Assembly (NCBI GenBank): GCA_018896525.1
Contig: JAHIMR010000003.1
Location: 1-47,152, forward strand
DNA length: 47,152 nucleotides
From: Actinomycetota bacterium
Lineage (GTDB): Bacteria > Actinomycetota > Geothermincolia > Fen-727 > Anoxymicrobiaceae
Direction: 5' to 3'
The notes beneath the pieces are model-generated. The model made no database searches. It worked only from the letters and a program-made list of their open reading frames with translations, and was not told the DNA's origin. Below are positions 16,381-23,396 of the stretch, in pieces (position 1 is the first letter of the stretch; every line of letters starts with the position of its first letter). Made by a program: the position numbers and the translations under genes.

Positions 16381-18108
16381 ATGTCGAAAAAACGAGTGTT
16401 CTCCAACAAGCGCGGCCGGGAGATGCTTCTGGGCGACAAGAAGCAGACGCTTTCCTTCCCCGAGCTGGACAGGCAGGAAAGCCCCTCGAGCGATTTCTCC
16501 AGGCGACTCAGGAAGATCCTGCCCGCCTCGTGGTCACGCGGTCTGGAGCGCGTAAAGGGGATCCACCTCGTTATCGGCCTGGTCTTTGTCACGTTGATAG
16601 CGCTGCTGATCTGGTTCTTCTTCTTTGTTTTCCCTTCACCTATCGGGGGCTTGAGCCCGGGCTCGAGTTCCTACGTTAGCGACGCAAACGTGGACGTGAA
16701 AGCCACTTTCAGCCAGAAGGTTGACCCCAAAGAGGTGTCGATCAAGGTGGACGGCAAGGACGTTACCCCTGACGCCTCAATCAAGCCAAAGAGCGTCTCC
16801 TGCAAACTGGCGCTGACCGACGGCGAACATAAAGCGGTGGTCTCACTGGACGGCGGGGGGCTGATGGGAAAGCGGAACGCCGATTGGTCTTTCACGGTCG
16901 ACACCACCCCGCCCGACCTGAAAATCACCAGCAAGAAGGTGACCCAGCAGAAGGAGTCGGACCAGGTGGACGTCAGTTTCTCCGGGAAGACGGACAAAGG
17001 CACTGCCGTCACAGTCGGAGACGACGACGTTCCCGTTGACTCCAACGGTGACTTCAAAGGAAACGCCACCACCACCCGTGCCCAGAGCTTACAGATCACC
17101 GCAACAGACAAGGCGGGAAACGAGGCCAACGCCTACGTGGTGACTCAGAAAACCCCAACCGCGCGCGGCGCGCACGTCTCGATCTACATCGCCGCCAGCG
17201 ACACCGACCTTGACAAGATGATAGACCTGGTGGAACGCACCGAGCTGAACGCCCTGGAGATCGACCTCAAGAACGAGTACGGGCTAATCGGCTTCGATAT
17301 CAACAACCCGCTTGCCCGGGAGATAGGGAGCGCCAACGATTACATCGACCTGGACGCGTGCGTCGACAGGGTACGCCACAAGGATATCTACACCATCTGC
17401 CGTGTTGTCACGTTCAAGGACCCCATACTGGCCGAGGCACGCCCCGGCCTGGCGGTACAGAACAAGTACGGCGGTCCCTGGGGCAAAGGGGGTTGGACCG
17501 ACCCCTACTCGCGCGAGGTCTGGGATTACAACGTGTCGGTGGCGGAGGCGGCGGCGAAGGCCGGGTTCAACGAGGTGCAGTTCGACTACGTAAGGTTTCC
17601 CTCCGACGGTAACACCGACGACTGCCTTTACCCCGGCAAGGACGACCGGACCCCTGTTGAGGTCATCAACGGGTTCCTGGAGTACGCCAGGGAGAAGCTT
17701 GCCTCCTACAACGTCTTCATATCAGCGGACCTCTTCGGGCTTACCGCCAGCGACCAGGGGGAGATGGGTATAGGCCAGGACGTGCAGGAGGTGGCCAAGC
17801 ATGTGGATTACCTGTCGCCGATGGCCTACCCGTCCCACTACAACCCGGGCGAGTACGGCATCAAGAGCCCGGTGGACAACCCCGGTGACACCGTCACCGC
17901 CACGATGGAGGACTTCAAGAAGGCGATAAAAGGAACGTCCGCCAGGCTTCGCCCGTGGCTGCAGGACTTCACCCTCAAGGTCACCTACACCCCGGACATG
18001 GTGCGCCGACAGATAGACGCGGTAGAGAACGCCGGTGTCGAGGAGTGGCTCCTGTGGGACCCCGACTGCACCTACAGCGAGTCCGCCCTCAAGCCCGCTC
18101 CGAAGTGA
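16381..18108 (+). CDS. Membrane-anchored DUF4015-type putative glycoside hydrolase
   Basis: A 575-residue surface protein. A cytoplasmic basic tail (1-60) and one membrane helix (about 62-84) are followed by two Ig/bacterial-adhesin-like segments (about 90-260, second ending SLQITATDKAGNEA). The C-terminal 310 residues form a TIM-barrel of the DUF4015 (PF13200) type: NALEIDLKNEYG, DPYSREVWDYN, NEVQFDYVRFPSDG (likely catalytic region), FISADLFG and YLSPMAYPSHY. It probably cleaves a surface polysaccharide, in line with the deacetylase just upstream; no substrate is known for certain. Confidence 0.85.
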   Translation: MSKKRVFSNKRGREMLLGDKKQTLSFPELDRQESPSSDFSRRLRKILPASWSRGLERVKGIHLVIGLVFVTLIALLIWFFFFVFPSPIGGLSPGSSSYVSDANVDVKATFSQKVDPKEVSIKVDGKDVTPDASIKPKSVSCKLALTDGEHKAVVSLDGGGLMGKRNADWSFTVDTTPPDLKITSKKVTQQKESDQVDVSFSGKTDKGTAVTVGDDDVPVDSNGDFKGNATTTRAQSLQITATDKAGNEANAYVVTQKTPTARGAHVSIYIAASDTDLDKMIDLVERTELNALEIDLKNEYGLIGFDINNPLAREIGSANDYIDLDACVDRVRHKDIYTICRVVTFKDPILAEARPGLAVQNKYGGPWGKGGWTDPYSREVWDYNVSVAEAAAKAGFNEVQFDYVRFPSDGNTDDCLYPGKDDRTPVEVINGFLEYAREKLASYNVFISADLFGLTASDQGEMGIGQDVQEVAKHVDYLSPMAYPSHYNPGEYGIKSPVDNPGDTVTATMEDFKKAIKGTSARLRPWLQDFTLKVTYTPDMVRRQIDAVENAGVEEWLLWDPDCTYSESALKPAPK

Positions 18109-18125
18109 GCGTCGGGTCTTTTTAC

Positions 18126-18530
18126 TTACTCCTCTTCCAAATTGTAACCCGCGTTCACAAGATACTCCCGAACCTTCCCAACAAAGCTTATCGCTTCCGT
18201 TATGACAAGCTGGGCTTCCTCTTGATCAATGGGAATCAAGCCGTAGTCACCTTCCGCCCGTAGCGTGAAAGCCTTCTGGAAAGACCTGGACATTGATTGG
18301 GGAAAGGTACCGTTCTTCACGTACTCCTTATTGAAGTTGGAGATAACGGCGGAATGCTTCTTGAACTGAAGGCCGTTGTGTAAAAGCACTGCCTCCGCCG
18401 CATAGTACATCGTATAGTAAGCACGTGAAGACGCGAAGCTGTAGTGCCCCTTTTCCATCAATTGGCCGGCGGCCTCGATGCTTTCATCGGCTTTCGCTAT
18501 CAGCAACCCAATGTTCGTTGACCTCTTCAA
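18126..18530 (-). CDS. HEPN-domain protein, partner of the MNT nucleotidyltransferase
   Basis: A 134-residue all-helical HEPN protein of the PF05168 type: SSRAYYTMYYAAEAVLLHNG followed by FKKHSAVISNFNKEYVKNG and an acidic C-terminal helix. In this family such proteins pair with minimal nucleotidyltransferases as toxin-antitoxin or defence modules, the HEPN protein being a potential RNase. The canonical Rx4-6H motif is not obvious, so activity may be lost or lie elsewhere. Its ATG overlaps the MNT stop by 4 bp (ATGA), giving MNT then HEPN translation. It is the leftmost module of the island. Confidence 0.85.
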   Translation of the reverse strand: MKRSTNIGLLIAKADESIEAAGQLMEKGHYSFASSRAYYTMYYAAEAVLLHNGLQFKKHSAVISNFNKEYVKNGTFPQSMSRSFQKAFTLRAEGDYGLIPIDQEEAQLVITEAISFVGKVREYLVNAGYNLEEE

Positions 18531-18883
18531 ATATCTATGCCTTCTTGCTCAACGGCCGCGAAGACCTTGAATCCGGCGCGCTCACGGGCAAGGCTTTCCG
18601 ATACTACTATTACGGAGAACAAATAGTCGGTTCCGATTGTTTGATCGTAGACTATGTTTCGGACCTTCTCCTTCAGGCTGGAATCCACCTGCTCACGGTC
18701 AATTACTACCATGATATCGACATCAGAATCCTGCCCGGCCTCACCCCTCGCGTATGAACCAAAAAGAATGAGCTTGAAACCCGAGTCTATTTCTCTCTCA
18801 AGGGACTCTCGAACCTTCCTCAAGCACTCTGCAAGGGCTTGGTCCTTGATGGCCGCAACGTTGCCTGGCTTTTTATTTGCCAT
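18527..18883 (-). CDS. Minimal nucleotidyltransferase (MNT) of an MNT-HEPN pair
   Basis: A 118-residue DNA-polymerase-beta-like nucleotidyltransferase. The motif GSYARGEAGQDSDVDI is a full GSx10DxD, with Ser43, Asp54 and Asp56, so metal binding should be intact. In characterised MNT-HEPN systems such enzymes add AMP to the HEPN toxin and silence it; that role here is by analogy. The ATG at 18883 has GGGAG 6 nt upstream; the longer frame from 18901 is less likely. It overlaps the HEPN gene by 4 bp. Confidence 0.87.
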   Translation of the reverse strand: MANKKPGNVAAIKDQALAECLRKVRESLEREIDSGFKLILFGSYARGEAGQDSDVDIMVVIDREQVDSSLKEKVRNIVYDQTIGTDYLFSVIVVSESLARERAGFKVFAAVEQEGIDI

Positions 18884-19074
18884 TCTTGACTCCCAACGCA
18901 AATCAGTCGAACAACCAAAACGGTATAAGCGTGTTCACCGCGTTGACGGCAATCGATTCATAGTATACAGGAACACTCAGTCCGGCGACCCCACCTCTTC
19001 AGTGAAACCCGGACCGGTGTGTGCTGGCCGGGGAAAACCCGTATGTATTCCGCCTGTCCGGCCGGGAACGCACC

Positions 19075-19325
19075 CTACTCCCCCAGCCCTAACTCCATCG
19101 CCCGGCGGGTGTCGAGTTCGTAGGCGGGCTCGAGAAGTTCGGTGAAATTGCGGCTGCCGCTGGTGAACGGCGATGGGTCGAGGCGCTTGAGGACCGCGAA
19201 CGAGACCTCGGGTTGTCAACGGCGGAAGCCCTCTATGCCGGCGCCGCACGACCAGAAGCGTTCAAGGCGCTCCTCCAGTGGCGGGAACCGCTCTCCGTCG
19301 TCCACCGCGGCGTCGGCTTCAATTG
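19075..19325 (-). pseudogene. Decayed 3' fragment A of the SWIM zinc-finger gene
   Basis: On the minus strand this stretch encodes FAVLKRLDPSPFTSG, then RNFTELLEPAYELDTRRAM and ELGLGE-stop, matching the C-terminus of the intact SWIM protein at 23397-24278. It covers only the last 80 or so codons. Around 19220 it has lost about six bases relative to the intact gene and has an in-frame TGA. Homology ends near 19325, a short distance before the 18-bp repeat at 19342. It is more diverged than fragment B, so it is probably the older copy. Confidence 0.85.
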
Positions 19326-19341
19326 GGCGACGGATTTTCAT

Positions 19342-19359
19342 AGTGGACAGTTTTTCCCG
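19342..19359 (+). repeat. 18-bp direct repeat, left copy
   Basis: AGTGGACAGTTTTTCCCG, identical to 21397-21414 and in the same orientation. The pair brackets the two-gene nuclease/HEPN module. The GTGGACAG core resembles IS21-type end motifs, but no transposase sequence is nearby. Confidence 0.8.
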
Positions 19360-19390
19360 ATCTTACTAATCGTTCTGAGGAACGGTCTTC

Positions 19391-20800
19391 CTACGAAGCG
19401 GCTTGAGCCACAGGGGGGCTCTTCTCGCATAGCTCCATAAACGAGTCGAAAGCAGCCGTACCCTTGAGGTCTTCTTCTATTGCATCGCAGGCCCATGAGA
19501 AAAACACGTTCGACGGGACCAGACACATACCCGCTTTTTTCGCGATCTCTATTGCGTGGCGACTGACCTCGTATTTTCGCTGGTCCGCAGGGAGGTTCCG
19601 GTGAGGGTTGTAGACCAGAGCGAGCTTATTGCGCTTTGCTGCATGTCGGTCAGCCTCGGCCTGAATCGCTTTTATGCCTATGTTTGAAGTTGAGCTCTTG
19701 ACCTCTATGTTGAGCGACCTGCGGCTCTCCGGGTTACGTATCTTGAGATCCGAATCGCCGTGTTCCAGCGTAACTGTCAAACCCCTGCTGAGCATGAATG
19801 ACCTGATTGCTTGAATGGCCTCCCGCTCGCTGCCTTGCAGCAGCCCAAGTAGCTCGCTGAACTCTCTCGTCGAATCGGACAGGTGCGAGGTACTACTTCG
19901 GAAAGCCCAGAACTCCCTCTCCCTCTCTTCGGCGTGATCTTCGTCGTCGGGAGTTTCCTTGGTCAGGTGCACATACTCGTTGCGAAGTCGCGAGCACAAC
20001 ATTCCTAGCTGATCGGCCAGCTCCGGCCTTGAGCGAGGTCTCACTCCGATGCCCAACAGCCATATGCGAGCCAGCGCGGCTGCGGCTTTATTCTGATGAA
20101 ATGCCACCTGCTCCCAGTTCTTGTCCGAGTAAGCCATGCTAGCTAGGTCGTTTTCCCTTCTATATAGGTCCAGGTATGAGTCCAGGGCCTTTTCGAGATT
20201 GAACTCGCGCGTCCTCGAGACCCTGAGCCGTGCCAGCTTCTCCAGGGGGTCGCGGACCAGTATGCCTCTGGCTATCGTTTCCTGAATGAACTGCTCACCA
20301 CCGGCCCATTGCTCTTCGATTTCCTCGGGGGAAAGGAACGAGATGCTCGCCTTCATCTGTCGCGTTATAACCCTGAAGTCGCGCTGGTCTTCAACCACAA
20401 TCAAGATATCGATATCTTCTGCGTCTAGCGGCAACTCCCCCACCGCCGAGCCGAAGGCAACCAGTGCGTAGTGGTTCTCCCCGTAGAAGTCGTCCGCCTG
20501 GCGTGCGACTTCGGCGACCTCCCTGCGTACGCTTTCATCGAGCAACATGAACCGCTCCGCGTCCAGTATTCCCACGGCCTTAATGACATAGGGATTGCCG
20601 GCAACCAACCTCCATACAGACCCATTCTTCTCAACAATCCCGTACGTTCGCAGTTCGTCCAGAGCGCGGAACGTCGATGGCCTGCTGAGCCTGGACACGA
20701 TCGAGGCGTGTTCGGCACTCATTCCCGATGGTCCTGCCGCCGCCAGCTCTCGCAGGAGTATCAAGTTCCTGGTGCTGCTGATGCTTGCTTGCTCATTCAT
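19391..20800 (-). CDS. wHTH-nucleotidyltransferase-HEPN-nuclease fusion protein
   Basis: A 469-residue protein with four recognisable parts. Residues 1-75 form a winged helix (LSRPSTFRALDELRTYGIV). Residues about 108-180 are a nucleotidyltransferase with Gly117-Ser118 and the acidic pair Asp129-Ile-Asp131 (AEDIDILIVV). A helical region, about 200-290, contains RNEYVH (Arg273-His278), an exact RNxxxH HEPN RNase motif. Residues about 325-435 look like a PD-(D/E)xK nuclease: Asp351 in GDSDLKI and Glu366-Val-Lys368 in LNIEVKSS. The ATG at 20800 overlaps the upstream HEPN gene by 8 bp (AATGAATGA), so the two are coupled. No established family combining all four is known to me. Domain calls rest on motifs only; a self-regulated toxin-antitoxin or anti-phage effector is the inferred role. 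Confidence 0.8.
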   Translation of the reverse strand: MNEQASISSTRNLILLRELAAAGPSGMSAEHASIVSRLSRPSTFRALDELRTYGIVEKNGSVWRLVAGNPYVIKAVGILDAERFMLLDESVRREVAEVARQADDFYGENHYALVAFGSAVGELPLDAEDIDILIVVEDQRDFRVITRQMKASISFLSPEEIEEQWAGGEQFIQETIARGILVRDPLEKLARLRVSRTREFNLEKALDSYLDLYRRENDLASMAYSDKNWEQVAFHQNKAAAALARIWLLGIGVRPRSRPELADQLGMLCSRLRNEYVHLTKETPDDEDHAEEREREFWAFRSSTSHLSDSTREFSELLGLLQGSEREAIQAIRSFMLSRGLTVTLEHGDSDLKIRNPESRRSLNIEVKSSTSNIGIKAIQAEADRHAAKRNKLALVYNPHRNLPADQRKYEVSRHAIEIAKKAGMCLVPSNVFFSWACDAIEEDLKGTAAFDSFMELCEKSPPVAQAAS

Positions 20801-21218
20801 TCGCATACTGCTTCGCCTTCTCCACCAGCGAGACCACGCCGGCGAAGAGTTCCACAGCCTCCTGAGGCGTGACCCTCTCAAGGGACTTCTTCGTTTTTTT
20901 TACTTTGTAGTAGGGGTAATACTGAACCACCGATTTCAACTGGTACACGCGTTCATACGCGTGGTATTCCTTGTGCCCGATTAGGGACTTCCTGTATGCC
21001 CTCTGAGCGCTCTCGAGTTTTACCTCGTGATCCTCTGACGGCTCTTCCCCTATCTTCTCCCGCAGAACGTTCGCAGCGAATTCGCACGGCGGAAACAGGT
21101 CGTGGATGCAAGGGTCTAGATCACCTTCGTCCAGAGCCCGCCTTGCGTTCTTCAAGAATGCATCTGCTTTTTCCAAGGCATCTCGCCCGCGCTTTGTTAT
21201 CTCATCCTCCAGTATCAT
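20793..21218 (-). CDS. Small HEPN protein upstream of the fusion nuclease
   Basis: A 141-residue all-helical protein with HEPN features: ALEKADAFLKNARRALDEG in helix 1, DLFPPCEFAANVLREKIG in helix 2, and RKSLIGH (Arg76-x5-His82), which satisfies the Rx4-6H RNase motif. The C-terminal helix ends EKAKQYANE. It is the first gene of a two-gene operon driven by a strong promoter at 21246-21275. It overlaps the fusion gene downstream by 8 bp. It probably forms a complex with it, either as toxin or as a partner in a HEPN heterodimer. The ATG at 21218 has no strong Shine-Dalgarno; the upstream region is AT-rich. Confidence 0.8.
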   Translation of the reverse strand: MILEDEITKRGRDALEKADAFLKNARRALDEGDLDPCIHDLFPPCEFAANVLREKIGEEPSEDHEVKLESAQRAYRKSLIGHKEYHAYERVYQLKSVVQYYPYYKVKKTKKSLERVTPQEAVELFAGVVSLVEKAKQYANE

Positions 21219-21232
21219 ATATAATATTTATG

Positions 21233-21275
21233 TCTCATCATTGAGATTATAAAAGGAAACTGCTTACGGTGTCAA
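21233..21275 (-). promoter_or_regulatory. Promoter and candidate operator of the HEPN-nuclease module
   Basis: On the minus strand TTGACA (21275-21270), 18-bp spacer, TATAAT (21251-21246), both perfect hexamers. Overlapping the -10 and start region is TCTCA-N4-TGAGA (21233-21246), a likely binding site for the winged helix of the fusion protein, giving autoregulation. Confidence 0.65.
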
Positions 21276-21396
21276 GTGGTGGTGTAGCGATTATAAAGAA
21301 GGAATGCGAGTCCTTCTTTCCCGGGATAGCAGTCCTTCATAACTACAACTATTATTATTGTCGCGCGCACCCAAAATGGACAGCGTTCGCAAGCAA

Positions 21397-21414
21397 AGTG
21401 GACAGTTTTTCCCG
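21397..21414 (+). repeat. 18-bp direct repeat, right copy
   Basis: Identical to 19342-19359. A partial extra copy (AAATGGACAG) lies 24 bp to its left. The two full copies are 2055 bp apart. Confidence 0.8.
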
Positions 21415-21451
21415 GCCATGCGGATGGTGTCCACTTCCAATGCGTGTACTG

Positions 21452-21772
21452 CTAATCTATTCTGATATCCACAGCAAGGGCAATCACTTTTTCTACCTGT
21501 TCCATAACAACGGCCGACAGTACAGTGATTCTCTCGTCGAAATACTTCTTTGGAACTGTCAAGATGTCGTCCAAATTCGCGACACACTCCACGGATAAAC
21601 CCTGTTCGGGTCCCAGGGGAACCTCCACGGGAATAGACCTGATAGTCCCGGTTACAGGCCCGACGGCAAGAGAACTCCTCACGTCACAGGCGGAATCCCT
21701 TGTCAGGACAACCGCCGGACGCCTCCTTGCCGGTTCAGGGAAATCAACCCACCAGACCTTTCCGCGCCGCAT
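21452..21772 (-). CDS. MazF/PemK-family endoribonuclease toxin
   Basis: A 106-residue MazF-like mRNA interferase. It starts MRRGKVWWVDFP; RRPAVVLTRD holds the conserved Arg, VTGTIRSIPVEVPL the conserved Thr, and NLDDILTVPK is the usual third block, so the toxin looks intact. The ATG at 21772 comes 2 nt after the antitoxin stop; a second ATG at 21781 overlaps that stop. The gene in front, its antitoxin, has a frameshift. A related pair with a sound antitoxin lies at 43460-44067 (about 40% alike by eye), which could in principle neutralise it. Confidence 0.9.
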   Translation of the reverse strand: MRRGKVWWVDFPEPARRRPAVVLTRDSACDVRSSLAVGPVTGTIRSIPVEVPLGPEQGLSVECVANLDDILTVPKKYFDERITVLSAVVMEQVEKVIALAVDIRID

Positions 21773-21774
21773 TC

Positions 21775-22010
21775 CTACCATTCCTCGGGAAGCATCTTGA
21801 CCTGTGTCTCCTCAATCTCCGTGCTCTCGGGAATCCTTTGATAACCTTCAACGCACTGTCTTTCGAGCTCTTTCTTCTTCTCGTCATCCAGGTATCGCTT
21901 GCAAGCCTTCCTGATAAGGACGGCTCTTGGGACCGACTCCTTTTCAGACCTCAAATCAAGGTCATGCAGGAGTGACTCATCTATTGGGCCTGTATTGCTT
22001 TCTTGGACAC
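21775..22010 (-). pseudogene. MazE-like antitoxin with a single-base frameshift
   Basis: Starting at the GTG at 22010, with GGAGG 8 nt upstream, the frame reads VSKKAIQAQ then TAG. In the frame one base over it continues PIDESLLHDLDLRSEKESV, later RIPESTEIEETQVKMLPEEW and a stop that abuts mazF. Joined, these give a 78-residue antitoxin like the intact one at 43816-44067 (MSKAKPRIQVPVDEEFL...). One base is missing near 21982-21986. Either the antitoxin is dead, or an internal TTG within DLDLR is used, or the base is a sequencing error. Confidence 0.8.
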
Positions 22011-22054
22011 TTCAAATACCTCCACAACTAATTGTATATTTCCTTCCACATACT

Positions 22055-22082
22055 ATTATACATATCTCTGTCGAATCCTCCA
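22055..22082 (-). promoter_or_regulatory. Promoter of the first MazEF locus
   Basis: On the minus strand TTGGAG (22082-22077), 16-bp spacer, TATAAT (22060-22055), followed by GTATGTGG and an AT-rich leader to the GTG at 22010. Confidence 0.5.
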
Positions 22083-22183
22083 ACGACCGTTGGCGAACCT
22101 TCACCTGAATGGAGTTTGCATGCCTGATCCTCCAGATGTCGCCCCGGCTGCGAGAGGAAGACCGGTGAGCTACCGTAAGCACA

Positions 22184-22646
22184 CTACTCCCCCAGCCCCA
22201 ACTCCATCGCCCGGCGGGTGGCGAGTTCATAGGCCGGCTCGAGGAGTTCGGTGAAGTTGCGGGTGCCGGAGGTGAACGGCGAGGGGCCGAGGCGCTTCAG
22301 GACCGCGAACTCGACCGCGGGTGACTTCGGGCAGGCGCGGAAGCCCTCTATGCCGGCGCCGCAAGACCAGAAATCACCGGTGCACTCCTCCAGTGGCGGG
22401 AACCGCTCCCCGTCGTCCACGGCGGCATCGGCGGACGGCGCCTTCCCGCCGTCGTCGGGAACGGCGGCGCGCTTGCCCCGAAGCGCTTCCACGATCTGCT
22501 CCCTGGTGCGGCCGCGGAGCTTGAAGATCATGAACGGGTCCCGGTCGAACTCCTCGGCCACCAGGAAGTAGACGGCGGCGATATGCTCGCGGGGGTTGGC
22601 CCAGTCGGGGCAACCGCAGTCGGTGACCAAGTCGTCCTGTTCTGCA
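22184..22646 (-). pseudogene. 3' fragment B of the SWIM zinc-finger gene
   Basis: A nearly identical copy of the C-terminal half (about 148 codons) of the SWIM protein at 23397-24278, still open from MVTDCGCPDW to ELGLGE. The zinc motif is broken: intact DCSCPDWANPCKH has become DCGCPDWANPREH, so the third Cys is lost. The N-terminal half is missing; homology stops near 22646 inside the region encoding PLFPEGRDDL. Similarity continues about 90 bp past the stop codon into the flank, so the duplication included downstream DNA. It may be expressed but cannot be a working SWIM protein. Confidence 0.88.
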
Positions 22647-22663
22647 GGGAATGGTGATTATTA

Positions 22664-22717
22664 TTGACAACGGATCCGACATAGTCAATAATGGTATGTG
22701 TAAGATATATGTCTTAC
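22664..22717 (+). promoter_or_regulatory. Promoter and operator of the BrnT/BrnA-like pair
   Basis: TTGACA (22664-22669), 17-bp spacer, AATAAT (22687-22692), then GTAAGA-N6-TCTTAC (22700-22717), a perfect 6-bp-arm palindrome over the predicted start site. The ribbon-helix-helix antitoxin is the likely ligand. Confidence 0.65.
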
Positions 22718-22730
22718 TGGAGGAGGCCTA

Positions 22731-23000
22731 TTGGATAGAATCTATATTGACGAACTCATGTGGGACGATGAAAACATGTCGAAAGTGGCTCAACATCAAC
22801 TGACTGTAAGCGAGGTTTATGAAGCACTGGTTCTGGATACTAATCGAACTGCTTCCTGGGAAGATGACAGGGAGCATGGGCTACGGGTCCTGGCAATGGG
22901 AACGTGTGAAAGTAACAGCAAAGTGATTATAGCTCCCCTGGATCCAGTAGATGAAGCCGAGGGAATATGGAGGCCCAGAACAGCTTGGAGGCTGAAGTGA
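22731..23000 (+). CDS. BrnT-like toxin
   Basis: An 89-residue basic/acidic protein resembling BrnT or DUF4258-type RelE-fold ribonuclease toxins: FIDE-like start (MDRIYIDELMWDDENMSKV), HQLTVSEVYEAL, then a DREHGLRVLAMG strand and a C-terminal strand near RPRTAWRLK. The match to canonical BrnT is loose, so another RelE-fold toxin is possible. TTG start with GGAGGAGG 4 nt upstream. Its TGA overlaps the GTG of the next gene by 3 bp (GTGA), the toxin-first order typical of BrnTA. Confidence 0.65.
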   Translation: MDRIYIDELMWDDENMSKVAQHQLTVSEVYEALVLDTNRTASWEDDREHGLRVLAMGTCESNSKVIIAPLDPVDEAEGIWRPRTAWRLK

Positions 23001-23302
23001 GTGAAAAGAAGCGGATTGAAGACATGACGGCCCGGGAAGCCTTGGAACTCTTCGAGAAGGGCAAGAAAGTAAGAGTAGCGCCACCCAGGAAAAAGGACCG
23101 GATGAGTGTCTATAATCTCAGACTTAAGAACGAAACAATCGATGGCTTGGCCAAGCTCGCTCAGAAAAAAGGTGTGCCCCCAAGCGCGGTAGCGAGACAG
23201 ATTCTTGAAGATGGCATTAGTCAAGAACTGAACCGACTGGAGCAGATTACGGCGAAGTTGGAATCGGTACTGGTCAAGTATGAGAAAACGTTCGGAGCTT
23301 GA
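22997..23302 (+). CDS. Ribbon-helix-helix antitoxin (BrnA/CopG-like)
   Basis: A 101-residue protein. The middle part, VYNLRLKNETIDGLAKLAQKK followed by GVPPSAVARQILEDG (described by its parts), is a CopG/Arc ribbon-helix-helix. The N-terminal region (TAREALELFEKGKKVRVAPP) would bind the toxin and the C-terminal helix is a short coiled coil. The GTG at 22997 is chosen for GGAGG 5 nt upstream and the 4-base overlap with the toxin stop; an ATG at 22967 is in frame. It should bind the palindrome at 22700-22717. Confidence 0.7.
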   Translation: MSEKKRIEDMTAREALELFEKGKKVRVAPPRKKDRMSVYNLRLKNETIDGLAKLAQKKGVPPSAVARQILEDGISQELNRLEQITAKLESVLVKYEKTFGA

Positions 23303-23396
23303 TGGCTGGAACCTTCGCCTGGATAAGGTTCGCATGTCTGGTACTCGGGTGTAACCCCGGCTGCGAGGGGAAGACCGGTGAGCGACCGGAAGCGGC

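Noticed and set aside
19342-21414. A complete IS21-type insertion sequence marked by the GTGGACAG repeats
   Set aside because: The repeats are direct, not inverted, and no istA/istB-like sequence lies between or near them; kept only as a repeat observation.
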